From positions 434,001 through 498,000 of the forward strand of contig NZ_JACHVV010000004.1 in assembly GCF_014190935.1 (NCBI RefSeq): 64,000 nucleotides of DNA, given 5' to 3'. The notes below the pieces were generated by a model. That model ran no database searches. It was not told the origin of the DNA and was given only the letters and a program-made list of their open reading frames with translations. This document shows positions 1-9,101 of this stretch, piece by piece. Origin of the DNA: Chryseomonas sp014190935. GTDB taxonomy: Bacteria; Pseudomonadota; Gammaproteobacteria; Pseudomonadales; Pseudomonadaceae. The position numbers were made by a program, and so were the translations under genes. How positions within the stretch are numbered: position 1 is the stretch's first letter; the number at the start of each line of letters is the position of its first letter.

Positions 1-1078
1 GGTGCTGCAGGGTCGGGTCTTCCTGCACCATGCCGCGCTCGTCGAACTCGTAGCTCCAGCTGGATTTCTCGTAGGCGCGGCGCTTGTCCTCGCCGAAGCC
101 GGAGAAGAGGCCGTCGTGGAAGCCGAAGTCTTCCTTCACGATGAGGGCGACGTCGGTGTAGGCCCTTACGTACTCATGCTGGATCTGGTCCGTGGTGAGC
201 AGGAAGTTGATCAGCCCGCCCAGGTAGACGATGTCGGTCCCGGTGCGGATATAGGCGTGGTAGTCCGCCACCGCCGAGGTCCGGGTAAAGCGCGGATCGA
301 TGGTGATCAGCTTGGCGTTGTTCTTTTCCTTGGCCTCCACCATCCAGCGAAAGCCCACCGGGTGCGCCTCGGCCGAGTTGCCGCCCATGGACAGGATGAG
401 ATTGGCGTTGCGGATGTCGACCCAGTGATTGGTCATGGCACCGCGGCCGAACGAAGGGGCAAGACCTGCCACCGTCGGTCCGTGTCACACGCGCGCCTGG
501 TTGTCGATCGCCAGCATGCCGAGGCTGCGGATCACCTTCTGGGTGAGGTACGCGGTCTCGTTGGAACAGGCCGAGGCCGCCAGGAAGCCGGTGGTGATCC
601 AGTGATTGACCAGGTGGCCGTCGGCGTCATGGGTGACGAAGTTCTTGTCCCTGTCCTCCTTCATGTAGCGAGCGATGCGGTCCAGCGCCTCGTTCCAGCT
701 GATGCGCTTCCACTCGTTGCTGCCCGGCTCGCGCACCTCGGGGTGGGAGAGGCGCGATTCGCTCTTGATGAAGTCCAGCACCCCGGCGCCCTTGGGGCAG
801 AGAGAACCGCGACTGACCGGATGATCCGGATCGCCTTCGACGTGGTAGATGTCGCTGACGGTGTTGATGCCGCCATCGCCGCGGCTGTAGAGCAGCATGC
901 CGCAGCCCACCGAGCAGTAGGTGCAGGTGTTGCGCGTCACCTTGGCGGCGGCGAGCTTGTAGTAGCGGATGGACGCCAGCGCGGGCTCCGGGGCGAAGCC
1001 GAGCAGGGCCATGCTCGAGGTGGCGACCCCCGCCGTACTGAGTTTGAGGAAGTTGCGGCGCGATACCTTGATCGACAT
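1..1078 (-). CDS. fdnG: Formate dehydrogenase-N alpha subunit, selenocysteine type (3' end outside window)
   Basis: This is the catalytic molybdopterin subunit of a periplasm-facing formate dehydrogenase, which oxidises formate and feeds electrons to the quinone pool. The start at 1078 gives a Tat signal (SRRNFLK, residues 6-12) ending near ALA, followed by the 4Fe-4S cysteines (CTYCSVGC ... LCPKG). An in-frame TGA at 485-487 falls after ARV and before HGPTVAGLAP, which is the selenocysteine position of FdnG/FdoG. The frame then stays open to the window edge with family sequence (NHWVDIRNAN, GGNSAEAHPVG, DPRFTRTSAVAD). A GGAG lies about 11 nt before the ATG. The beta and gamma subunit genes are expected further left. 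Calling the TGA a stop would give a false truncated gene. The fdnG and fdoG versions cannot be told apart from this piece. Confidence 0.95.
447..487 (-). promoter_or_regulatory. Bacterial SECIS element next to the fdnG selenocysteine codon
   Basis: Directly after the UGA the mRNA can fold into a hairpin. The apical stem GGCA/UGCC (470-467 with 461-458) closes a GGUCU loop (466-462), and a lower helix can pair CCGA (478-475) with UCGG (450-447). The GGUCU loop is what SelB recognises in the known E. coli fdhF SECIS. The fold was done by hand. It supports reading 485-487 as selenocysteine. Confidence 0.8.
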
Positions 1079-1336
1079 TTCTTGGGTAACTCCAGGCACA
1101 TCACGGTAGGACTTCGTCCTGAGCCGGGCCTGGCAGTTCGAGCGAAGCGTCGCCTTTCTTCGTCGAAAAATCATTCAAAATCAGTGTTTTAGCGAAGCGG
1201 CAGGAGGGCTTGGCAGGGTCTGCGGCAGGCGCTGGCGGCGACTGCGACCTTTCGTCCGATGGCTGTCCCGGCTGACCGCCGCGCGCCGCTGGAGTAAGGT
1301 GGCGGCCTTCATCGCATCTTCGAGAGAGTCTGTCCC

Positions 1337-1786
1337 ATGTCGCTGGAAATCGTCGACCATCCCGCCCTGGAAGTGACCGGTCTGCTGTTCGAGCCTGGCC
1401 AGGGCGAAGACATCGCCGCCCTCTGGCGGCGCTTCGCCGATCGCGCCGGGGAAATCACCGGTCGCGAGGGCGATGCCGAATGGTATGGCCTGAGCTGGCG
1501 TCAGGCCGGCGCCATGCACTACCTGGCCGCGGTGGCCACCGCGCCGGGCGCGCCCCTGCCCGCCGGCATGGTGCGCCAGGAACTGCCGGAAGGCCGCTAC
1601 GCCCGCTACGTGCACCTGGGCACCGCGCCCAGCGTGGCCAAGAGCCTCGGCCGGCTGTTCGCCGAGCTGCTGCCGGCGCGCGGCCTGCAACCCCGTCCGG
1701 GTGCCTGCTTCGAGCATTACACCGAGGCCTTCACCGGGGTGGATGCGCAGGATTCGCAGATCTACATCTACGTGCCGGTCTTCTAA
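1337..1786 (+). CDS. GyrI-like / AraC effector-binding domain protein
   Basis: A 149-residue single-domain protein resembling the GyrI-like small-molecule binding fold found free or at the C-terminus of AraC/MerR regulators. Typical features are the early beta strand (SLEIVDHPALEVTGLLFEPG), the central strand ending YARYVHLG, and the C-terminal ACFEHYTEAF ... SQIYIYVPV. There is no DNA-binding domain, so it acts as a ligand binder or gyrase-inhibitor-like protein rather than a repressor. It stands alone between the divergent fdnG and the downstream sirtuin on the same strand, 103 nt apart. The ligand is not predictable. Confidence 0.75.
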   Translation: MSLEIVDHPALEVTGLLFEPGQGEDIAALWRRFADRAGEITGREGDAEWYGLSWRQAGAMHYLAAVATAPGAPLPAGMVRQELPEGRYARYVHLGTAPSVAKSLGRLFAELLPARGLQPRPGACFEHYTEAFTGVDAQDSQIYIYVPVF

Positions 1787-1889
1787 AGGCCACTTGCCGC
1801 AGCGCGGACAGGACGTTCGTCAGCTGCGGCTTGCCTCGCGGCATAACCCTTTCCAAGCTGGGGATATCGCCCGCAACCCCAGGTGCACG

Positions 1890-2792
1890 ATGTCCCTGCC
1901 CGAGCTCCAGTCCTTTATCGCCCGGCACGAGCGGATCTTTCTGCTCACCGGCGCCGGTTGCAGCACCGATTCCGGCATTCCCGACTACCGCGACCGCGAC
2001 GGCGCCTGGAAGCGCCCGCAACCGGTCACCCTGCAGGCCTTCGTCGGCGACGAACGCCTGCGCCGCCGCTACTGGGCACGCAGCCTGATCGGCTGGCCGC
2101 GCTTCTGCCAGGCGCGGCCCAACGCCACCCACCAGGCCCTAGCGGCCCTGGAGCGGCGTGGCCAGGTGGAGATGCTGCTGACCCAGAACGTCGATCGCCT
2201 GCACCAGGCCGCCGGCAGCGAGGCGGTGATCGACCTGCACGGCCGCCTCGACCAGATCCGCTGCCTGGGCTGCGAGCTGCGCCTGCCGCGCCAGGAATTC
2301 CAGCAGTGGCTGGGCGAACTCAATGGCGACTGGCTGGCGCTGGACGCGGCTACCGCGCCGGATGGCGATGCCGATCTGGAAGGCGTGGATTTTATGAGTT
2401 TTCGCGTGCCGGACTGCCCGCGCTGCGGCGCCCTGCTCAAGCCGGACGTGGTGTTCTTTGGCGAACACGTGCCCGGCGCGCGGGTGGAGCGCGCCTTCGC
2501 CCACCTGGGCCGCGCCGATGCGCTGCTGGTGGTGGGCTCGTCGCTGATGGTCTATTCCGGCTTTCGCTTCGCCCAGGCCGCGGCCCGCGCCGGCCTGCCC
2601 ATCGCCGCCCTGGGCTATGGCCGGACCCGCGCGGACGACCTGCTCGCACTCAAGGTGGAAGCCTCCTGCGCCCAGGCACTGACCTTTCTGCTGGAGTATC
2701 CCGGGGCGGCGCCGGCGCTTACGCCGGCACTTGCCGAGGCCGTGGCGCCCGGCCCAGGTGCATCAGCGGACGCTCGATCCAGCGGTAGCTGA
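1890..2792 (+). CDS. NAD-dependent protein deacylase of the SIR2 family
   Basis: A 300-residue sirtuin that removes acyl groups from lysines using NAD. The NAD-binding GAGCSTDSGIPDYRDRDG is near residues 25-42, TQNVDRLH and the catalytic His of DLHGRL are near 105-118, and four zinc cysteines occur as RCLGC and DCPRC, followed by KPDVVFFGE and VVGSSLMVYSG. The start at 1890 was chosen because it opens directly into the Rossmann fold; a longer in-frame extension upstream has no family resemblance. The last 74 nt overlap the 3' end of the convergent acyltransferase gene, so the Ala/Pro-rich C-terminal tail (after about residue 270) is probably not part of the fold. Confidence 0.9.
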   Translation: MSLPELQSFIARHERIFLLTGAGCSTDSGIPDYRDRDGAWKRPQPVTLQAFVGDERLRRRYWARSLIGWPRFCQARPNATHQALAALERRGQVEMLLTQNVDRLHQAAGSEAVIDLHGRLDQIRCLGCELRLPRQEFQQWLGELNGDWLALDAATAPDGDADLEGVDFMSFRVPDCPRCGALLKPDVVFFGEHVPGARVERAFAHLGRADALLVVGSSLMVYSGFRFAQAAARAGLPIAALGYGRTRADDLLALKVEASCAQALTFLLEYPGAAPALTPALAEAVAPGPGASADARSSGS

Positions 2793-3864
2793 GCATCGAC
2801 AGCAGGCAGGCGAGTACCAGTACCGGCGGCAGCAGCGCCATGAAGCCGATGGTGCCCAGGGTTTCGACCGAGCCCAGGTTGAGCAGGGTGAAGAGGCCGT
2901 AGAGCAGCAGTCCGTGGGTGAGATAGAGGCTGTAGCTGATCTCGCCCAGCACCTTGAGGCCGCGACTGCGCAGGAGGCCGAAGAGGTCGTTGCCGGCGGC
3001 CATGGCGGCGAAGGGCAAGGCCAGCGCCAGCATCTGCTTGAGGTTGTAGTCCGGCTGGGTCATGGCATAGGCCACCAGCGCCAGCGACAGCGCGGCCACC
3101 AGGGGCGTGCGCAGGCGTGCCAGCAGCGCCGGCCGATGGACCTTGACGAACACCGGCAGGAAACCCAGCAGGAACAGCAGGCCGAAGCGCGCGCCCAGCA
3201 CGTGGTAGTGATAGCCGGCGGCGACCAGGGCGCCCACCAGCAGCGCCGAGACCAGCAGCGGCAGGCCGAAGCCACGACGATTGAACAGCGCGGCGATGAG
3301 CGGCAGCGCCAGGTAGAACAGCGCCTCGTAGCGCAGCGTCCAGTGGGCGCCGGCAGTCATCCAGCCGCTCTCCTCCAGGCCGTTGAGGCTGAAGCCGGAA
3401 AACAGCTCCCAGCTGAGCAGCTCGAGCATGAAGTGCTGGCCGTCGGCGATGACGAAGTGGGTGCGGATCAGGGTGAAGAGCACCACCACGGCGACCACGC
3501 AGAGATACAGCGGCATCACCCGCAGCACCCGCGAACGGAGCAGCTCGCCCCAGTCCGGCGTGCGGCGATAGACCTTTCCGAAGAACAGGTAGCCGGTGAT
3601 CATGAAGAACAGCGAGACCGGTACCACGCCCATGTTGTAGAGCAGGTCGCTGTCGGGTTCGCGCCACTGGCCCTCGGCCTTGAGGTGATAGGTCAGCACG
3701 AAATGCAGGCAGACCACGGCGGTGGCGAGGATGCCGCGCAGGGCATCCAGCGGCGAGGAGCGCGCCAGGGTCTCCTCGGTGAGCAGCGGGCTGCGGCGCA
3801 GGGCGAAAGCCAGCAGCACCAGGGTGCCCAGGTAGAGGGCGATGGGGAGAGCGACGTCAGTCAT
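2719..3864 (-). CDS. Membrane acyltransferase, OafA/YrhL (acyltransferase 3) family
   Basis: A 381-residue polytopic membrane protein with about ten hydrophobic segments. Family marks are the early SPLDALRGILATAVVCLHF (the R-G-x-A-x-x-x-V-x-x-x-H signature with its catalytic His), FFMITGYLFFGKVYRRTPDWGELLRSRVLRVMPLY in the middle, and EISYSLYLTHG then YRWIERPLM near the end. Such enzymes transfer acetyl or other acyl groups to extracytoplasmic sugars (O-antigen, peptidoglycan, exopolysaccharide), but the substrate is unknown here. The ATG at 3864 has AAGG eight nt upstream and is preferred over a TTG at 3894. The gene stands alone and overlaps the sirtuin tail by 74 nt. Confidence 0.88.
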   Translation of the reverse strand: MTDVALPIALYLGTLVLLAFALRRSPLLTEETLARSSPLDALRGILATAVVCLHFVLTYHLKAEGQWREPDSDLLYNMGVVPVSLFFMITGYLFFGKVYRRTPDWGELLRSRVLRVMPLYLCVVAVVVLFTLIRTHFVIADGQHFMLELLSWELFSGFSLNGLEESGWMTAGAHWTLRYEALFYLALPLIAALFNRRGFGLPLLVSALLVGALVAAGYHYHVLGARFGLLFLLGFLPVFVKVHRPALLARLRTPLVAALSLALVAYAMTQPDYNLKQMLALALPFAAMAAGNDLFGLLRSRGLKVLGEISYSLYLTHGLLLYGLFTLLNLGSVETLGTIGFMALLPPVLVLACLLSMLSYRWIERPLMHLGRAPRPRQVPA

Positions 3865-4171
3865 ATCCGTGACCTTCTTGACAGGAACCGGCAAAGACCC
3901 GCCCCCAGACCGCCGGAGCGGTCGCCGGAGCGAGCGAGAGAAAAGCGCGACAGCCGGGCACGCTACCGCGCGGTACGCGACCGAGGGCAGAGGGACCGGA
4001 AAGGGAGGAGAACAGCGGCGAGCGGAAGGATCCGCTGCCTCAGGAAAGCGCGAGAACGCCCATCAGACAAGTCTTGTTACAGGCGTTCCCTCGGGTTAGA
4101 CGTTTCGTTAGCCTGGCTCAGCGGCCCTGGCACGCGGCCCAGGGGCCGCCTGCCATTCGTCGGATCCGCCC
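3865..4171. other. Intergenic gap between acyltransferase and glucoamylase
   Basis: No gene is seen in these 307 bases. The right part (about 4122-4148) can form an imperfect GC-rich hairpin (CGGCCCTGG with CCAGGGGCCG) 24-50 nt beyond the glucoamylase stop. It lacks a T-run on either strand, so it is at best a weak transcript end. The left part should hold the promoter of the acyltransferase, but no box stands out. Confidence 0.4.
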
Positions 4172-6604
4172 TCAGGGCGCCAGTGCCCGCGCCACCACCG
4201 GGTAGTGATCCCACACCTGGCCGTCCGCCATGGAGCGCAGCAGCTTGACGTACTCGGCATGGGACCAGGCCAGCGGCGTTGCCGAATCGGTGCCCTGCCC
4301 CTTGCTGTAGCCGTGGCGCCGGTTGTCACCCACGCCGTCCCAGACCTGCTCGGGCAGCATCAGGCCGGCGTTGGCGAACAGCTCCAGGCCGCGGACGTAG
4401 GTGTCGCGCAGTCGGGTGAGCGCCGCCGCATCCGGCTTGCCCTGCAGGACCAGGCGCGCCAGTTCGTAGTGACCGCGTTCGCCGGTGAAGATCGGCCAGA
4501 CCCGGCCGCGCAGTCCGGAGTTGGGCACCGGCTGCTCGGTGGCGGGAAAGTTGATGCCAGAGCTTTCACTCTCGCCATAGCCGTCGTTGCCATAGCGCCG
4601 CCAGCCGGGGAAGGTGCCGTTCACCCCCGGGTACTGGAAGCTGTACTTGACCCGCAGATTCTCCGGCAGGCCCTCGTCGTCCAGCACCGCCAGGCTCTTC
4701 TGCACCAGGGGATCGCCGGCCGGTCGCACGCCGTAGCGCACCAGTTCGAGGAAACCGGCGTCCAGCACCTGGTCTTCCGGCAGGCCCGGGCGGCTGTTGT
4801 TGTCCACCAGCTTGCCCTTGTCGTTGGGATTCTCGTTCTGGGTGATGCGCAGGTAGTAGTTGCCGGCGCCCAGGCTGCCCTGGGTGGTGGCCATGGTCTT
4901 TTCCACCTGGCTCGAATAGCGCCGCGCGGTGTCGCGGTAGCGGCTGGCATTGGCCTCGTCGCCGGCGTGGCGCGCCAGTTCGCTGGCCGTGGCGAGACCG
5001 GCGATCACCGCCGCGGTGGTGGACGGCGAATAGCCCCACTGCTCTTCCCAGCGTTCCTGCTGGGTCTGCGGCGGCTTGACCTGCCAGGTGTTCCAGCCCA
5101 GGTTGACCTGGCTGTCGCGGGCGAGGAAATCCGCCGCGGGCCGGAGCATCTCGCGATACCAGCGATCGATCTCGGCGTCGCCCAGCAGGCCGCCCTGCCA
5201 GAGGCGATAGCCGAGCATGATCGGCATGGCGGTCTGGTCCAGTTGCACGCCCACCCATTCGATGGTGCCGTCGACGTGGGTCTTCTGCAGGAACCAGCCG
5301 GTGGCACCGGGCGCATGGACCTCGTCGCCCTGCTTCTGCTGGTGGATGAAGGCCGAGCTGTCGGCCGGCTTGTGCGCGGTGTTGGCATCCACCTGCACCT
5401 GCTTGAGATAGCTGAAGGCGACCTTGGGCGTCTGCCGATCGCCCAGCGCCAGCAGCGCCATGGCGCACTGGTAGAAGTCCCGCGGCCAGACCGCCTTGTA
5501 GCCGGTGGTGCCCTTGGCCGCCGGCACCGTTTCGCCCCAGGGATTGGACAGCGAGGCGATCAGGGCGCCGGCGTGGGTCTTGTCTTCCTGGGCCTTGAGC
5601 ACCAGGGCGCTGGCGTTGACCAGCTTGCCGCCGTCGCCGGCCTGGGCCTGCAGGCGCGGCAGCTGGTCGAGGCTGGCGAGGTAGTCCTGCCAGCCGATGG
5701 CGTCGCCCTCGCCGTTGTAGTGGGCCAGCACCTTTTGGTAGCCGCGGGCCAGGGTGGCGTCCGCCGCCGCCTCGGCCTGGCGCGGATTGGCGCCAAAGCC
5801 CACCACCACGTCCAGGGTGGTCTCGGCGCCCTTGAGCGGCAGCTTGGCCAACATGGCGACGTTGCCGGCCTGGTCGCCGGTGCTGCTGTAGAGCTGGGTC
5901 AGCTTGCCGTTGCGGCGCAGGTCGTCGAGGCCGTCGGAGCTGCCGACGAAACCCACGCTGGGCGTCTGCAGCGGCTGGCTGGCCTTGACCACCAGGGCGT
6001 GCTCGCCTTCGCTGGCGTAGAGCACAGAGCCATTCACCGCGGCGCGGTCGTGGCTGCCGCTATTGGCCAGCGCCGGATCGACATAGAGATAGGGCTGGAT
6101 GCGCGGATCCTGGCTGCGAAAGATGACGCGCATGACCAGGGTGTCCTGGTCCGGATCGGTGAAGACGTGCTTCTCGATCTCGTAGCGCCCCTGGCGGTCG
6201 CGATTGACGATCCGGTAGGCCAGGGAGGTGGGCCGGCCGGCGCTATCGGTGGCCAGGTATTCGATGCGGCTGTCGGTGTCGTCGCGCTCCAGGTGGGTGA
6301 AGTCCGGTCCGCGGATCACCAGTTGCATCTCACGCAGCTGCGCCTCGTGGATGAGCCCTTGCATGGTCTCGGTGACCACGCCCTGGGCCAGGGAAAACCA
6401 GACTCGCGAGACGCGGCCGGTACTGGCCTGGTCGCTGTAGGCGCCATCGCGATAGGCCTCGTAGCTGGTGCCGATGCCGGTCTTGCCGGAATAGGACCAG
6501 AAGGGTGTGGCGCCGGGGGCGCCCGGGGCTTCCAGGGCAGACGCCAGGGGCGTCAGGAGAAAACTGGCGGAACAGAGCAGCGGACGGACGAAGCGGACGG
6601 GCAT
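4172..6604 (-). CDS. Secreted GH15 glucan 1,4-alpha-glucosidase (glucoamylase/glucodextranase type)
   Basis: An 810-residue exported glycoside hydrolase. An N-terminal signal peptide (residues 1-23, ending LASA) is followed by the beta-sandwich domain typical of bacterial GH15 enzymes (FWSYSGKTGIGTSYE, about 35-290). The (alpha/alpha)6 catalytic domain carries AVWPRDFYQ (about 370), the catalytic-acid region ERWEEQWGYSPST (about 520) and the catalytic base in LMLPEQVWDG (Glu752). The enzyme should release glucose from the non-reducing ends of alpha-glucans or dextran in the periplasm or outside. It is monocistronic, and FUSC lies 101 nt upstream on the same strand. No starch-binding module or sugar transporter is adjacent. 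Whether alpha-1,4 or alpha-1,6 links are preferred cannot be read from sequence alone. Confidence 0.92.
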   Translation of the reverse strand: MPVRFVRPLLCSASFLLTPLASALEAPGAPGATPFWSYSGKTGIGTSYEAYRDGAYSDQASTGRVSRVWFSLAQGVVTETMQGLIHEAQLREMQLVIRGPDFTHLERDDTDSRIEYLATDSAGRPTSLAYRIVNRDRQGRYEIEKHVFTDPDQDTLVMRVIFRSQDPRIQPYLYVDPALANSGSHDRAAVNGSVLYASEGEHALVVKASQPLQTPSVGFVGSSDGLDDLRRNGKLTQLYSSTGDQAGNVAMLAKLPLKGAETTLDVVVGFGANPRQAEAAADATLARGYQKVLAHYNGEGDAIGWQDYLASLDQLPRLQAQAGDGGKLVNASALVLKAQEDKTHAGALIASLSNPWGETVPAAKGTTGYKAVWPRDFYQCAMALLALGDRQTPKVAFSYLKQVQVDANTAHKPADSSAFIHQQKQGDEVHAPGATGWFLQKTHVDGTIEWVGVQLDQTAMPIMLGYRLWQGGLLGDAEIDRWYREMLRPAADFLARDSQVNLGWNTWQVKPPQTQQERWEEQWGYSPSTTAAVIAGLATASELARHAGDEANASRYRDTARRYSSQVEKTMATTQGSLGAGNYYLRITQNENPNDKGKLVDNNSRPGLPEDQVLDAGFLELVRYGVRPAGDPLVQKSLAVLDDEGLPENLRVKYSFQYPGVNGTFPGWRRYGNDGYGESESSGINFPATEQPVPNSGLRGRVWPIFTGERGHYELARLVLQGKPDAAALTRLRDTYVRGLELFANAGLMLPEQVWDGVGDNRRHGYSKGQGTDSATPLAWSHAEYVKLLRSMADGQVWDHYPVVARALAP

Positions 6605-6705
6605 GGGCAGGCGGGCCTTGTTCTGGTTGTGCCGAAAGTCGCATGGCAGAGGGCCTGCTGGCCCTCCCCGTCCGTAAGCCTAGTCGGATTTTGGCGGGCT
6701 GCTGG

Positions 6706-8937
6706 CTAGCCTTCGTCGCGCGCCGGTGGCCGGGGCTGCGGCAGGTACCCGGCCAGGGGCGAATCCGGCGCCAGCAGCGCGGTGCGGATGACATGCAGGT
6801 AGCTGGCGATGCGCCGCAGGGGCGAGCGGTCGAAGTCGCCCGGCGAGGGCTCCAGGTGGCGCTGGGCCTGGTGCGCCAGGAGGATGGCCTGGTCCACGGC
6901 GGTCAGCGCGCGGGCCAGGTTGGCGGCATCGGGCTGGCGAGCCAGCCGCACCAGCGCCCGGCCCAGGGCGCGGATCGCCAGGCGCCAGGCACGCTGTTCG
7001 CGATACCAGGGCAAGGGCGGCAGCGCCGCCTGTTCCAGGCGCAATTCGATGATGGCGTGGCCCAGTTCCAGGCTGAGAAAGGTCCAGCGCAGCAACTGCC
7101 GCTGCACCACCGGCTGACCCACGGTAAGCACCTGCACCTGGTTGAGCAGATCGCGCAGACCGGAATCGAAGCGGCCACTCAGGCCGGCCAGGGGCGCGCC
7201 TATGGCGTGGACCAGGCGCTCGCGCAGGGCATCCTCCAGCCGCCGCCAGACCCAGGGCTGGCTGGGCGGCAGCAGCACGCTGACGGCCACCACCGCCACG
7301 CCGCAGGCCACCAGGTAAGCCAGGTAGGTGTTGCAGAAGAGGTCGGCGTCGTAGCGCGGCAGATTGCCCGGCAGCGCTGCCGAGCAGAACCAGACCATCA
7401 GCCCGGTGCCATAGCCGGCCAGGCGCGGACGGGTGATCAACCAGGCGCCGGCGGTGAACACCGGCGCCAGCACCAGCAGCAACAGCGCGAAGCCATCGAT
7501 CCAGGGCAGCACCTGGAAGTGCAGCAGGCCACCGGCCAGGGCCCCGACCAGGGTGCCACCGGCCAGTTGCAGGCAATAGCGGCGCGGATCGGCCGAGGTG
7601 GAGGCCAGCGCCGAGATCAGTGCCGCCGCCAGGGTGCAGGCCGCGCCGCTCGGCCAGGCGGTCTCGATCCAGAACAGTCCCACGCCCAGCACCACCAGGG
7701 CGCTGCGCAACCCGGCCATCCAGGCCACCGCGCGACTGGCGAGCGGCGTGAAGGTCTCGCGCGTCTTGGGTGCGGTGCTGGTCGGTACGTCCAGCTCCAG
7801 CTGGGTATTCAGCAGCAGATGCAGATCCTCGGCGAAGCGATAGAGCAATTCGGCGGCGGTATCGTAGTCGAGCCGGTCGACCTCGGCCGCAGGCGCCGTG
7901 CGAGCCAGTTGCTGACGACCGGCGCGGATTGCCGCCATCAAGGTTTCACGCTCCGCGGCCAGGCGCTCGTTGAGCCGGCGCAGATCACGCTCTTCCGGTA
8001 GCCGGCCGAGGCTCGGCGCCAGGGCGGCGGCGATCAGTTCCAGCGCGGGCGCCAGGGCCTGACGCACCGCCGGCGGCCGCTCGGCCAGGCGCTCCAACAA
8101 CTGGTAGAGGGCATGAAAGCGGGTGTTGAGCAGCATGAGGCGATTGCCCAGGGCCGCCAGGCGCCCGCTGCGCCGCCGCAGATAGGGCTCCTCGAAGACG
8201 CTGGCGCTGCGCAGGCTTTCGAAACCCACGGAATCGGCGGCGAAGCGGGCGCTGAGCGTGGCGAAGCGTTCGGCCTCGAGGCGGCCGAGCAGGCCGTCAT
8301 GGGCCATGGCGAGGAAGTCGCGCAGGCGCTGCGCCAGGGTGCGGCGCAGGACGCCGCGGGTGGTCTGCGGCAGGATCGCCACGCTCACCACCCCGGCGCA
8401 GCAGATGCCCAGGGCAATCTCCAGCAGCCGCCAGATCGCCTGCAGGAAGGCGCCCTGGGGCTGGGCCACCGCCGGTAGCCCGACCAGGCAGGCGGTATAG
8501 CCGGCCAGCAGGAAGGCATAGCTGCGAAAGTCGCGATAGCGCGCCGCCCCGCGGGTGCAATAGCCGATCCACAGCCCCAGGGCGCCGAGCAGCAGCACCC
8601 GCTCCTGGGCGAACAGGGCGATAGCGGCCACGGTAAAGCTCAGGCCGGCCAGGCTGCCGAGGATGCGATAGAAACTCTTGGCCAGCACCTGGCCGCTCTG
8701 CGGCTGCAGGACGATGAAGACGGTGACCAGCACGGTGCTCGGTTGCGGCAGTTCCAGGCGATAGGCCAGCCACAGGGCCAGGGCCGCGGCCAGCAGCGCC
8801 TTGGCGATGAAGGCCCAGGTCTGGCCGTCGGTACGGCCCCACTCGCGAGCAGCGCGGCGCCAGGCGTTGCGGCTCGGCCAGCGGGGGCGGGAAAAGGCAG
8901 CGGGAGGCCGCGCGCGCGGCGGTGAGGCGAGAGGCAT
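6706..8937 (-). CDS. FUSC-family inner-membrane efflux protein
   Basis: A 743-residue protein with two FUSC/aromatic-acid-exporter halves. Each has a block of membrane helices (about residues 40-180 and 385-540, for example WAFIAKALLAAALALWLAYRL and the LLHFQVLPWIDGFALLLLVLAP region) followed by a long cytoplasmic helical segment. Relatives such as AaeB and YccS export aromatic acids or other small organic acids. The ATG at 8937 is used because the codon further upstream is TTG. A LysR regulator is divergently transcribed from the other side of a 164-nt gap, the usual layout for an inducible efflux unit. No membrane-fusion partner (AaeA) is adjacent. Confidence 0.85.
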   Translation of the reverse strand: MPLASPPRARPPAAFSRPRWPSRNAWRRAAREWGRTDGQTWAFIAKALLAAALALWLAYRLELPQPSTVLVTVFIVLQPQSGQVLAKSFYRILGSLAGLSFTVAAIALFAQERVLLLGALGLWIGYCTRGAARYRDFRSYAFLLAGYTACLVGLPAVAQPQGAFLQAIWRLLEIALGICCAGVVSVAILPQTTRGVLRRTLAQRLRDFLAMAHDGLLGRLEAERFATLSARFAADSVGFESLRSASVFEEPYLRRRSGRLAALGNRLMLLNTRFHALYQLLERLAERPPAVRQALAPALELIAAALAPSLGRLPEERDLRRLNERLAAERETLMAAIRAGRQQLARTAPAAEVDRLDYDTAAELLYRFAEDLHLLLNTQLELDVPTSTAPKTRETFTPLASRAVAWMAGLRSALVVLGVGLFWIETAWPSGAACTLAAALISALASTSADPRRYCLQLAGGTLVGALAGGLLHFQVLPWIDGFALLLLVLAPVFTAGAWLITRPRLAGYGTGLMVWFCSAALPGNLPRYDADLFCNTYLAYLVACGVAVVAVSVLLPPSQPWVWRRLEDALRERLVHAIGAPLAGLSGRFDSGLRDLLNQVQVLTVGQPVVQRQLLRWTFLSLELGHAIIELRLEQAALPPLPWYREQRAWRLAIRALGRALVRLARQPDAANLARALTAVDQAILLAHQAQRHLEPSPGDFDRSPLRRIASYLHVIRTALLAPDSPLAGYLPQPRPPARDEG

Positions 8938-9101
8938 GCTGGGCAACGACGGGAGCGAGCGGAAGGGGCGAGACGCAGCGTCTCGGTGGTCATTCTAGAA
9001 AGCCCCGCCCACCCGGATTAAGCCGGGTATGGCAGCAAAGAGCCTTAACCAACGAGCGGGTAATGGCCCACAATGGCCCTTTCCACCGCCCTGCCCCGTC
9101 C

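Noticed and set aside
174..488. Short minus-strand frame next to the fdnG TGA, and fdnG as a broken gene
   Set aside because: It is out of the fdnG frame. The true frame continues through the TGA with formate dehydrogenase sequence, so this is selenocysteine readthrough, not a pseudogene.
4122..4148. GC-rich hairpin downstream of the glucoamylase gene as a terminator
   Set aside because: The stem is imperfect and there is no T-run on either strand.
4205..6709. Plus-strand open frame of 834 codons opposite the glucoamylase gene
   Set aside because: It is a high-GC antisense shadow: repetitive Val/Gly/Ala/Gln composition, no domain, and the minus strand has a full GH15 protein with its catalytic residues.
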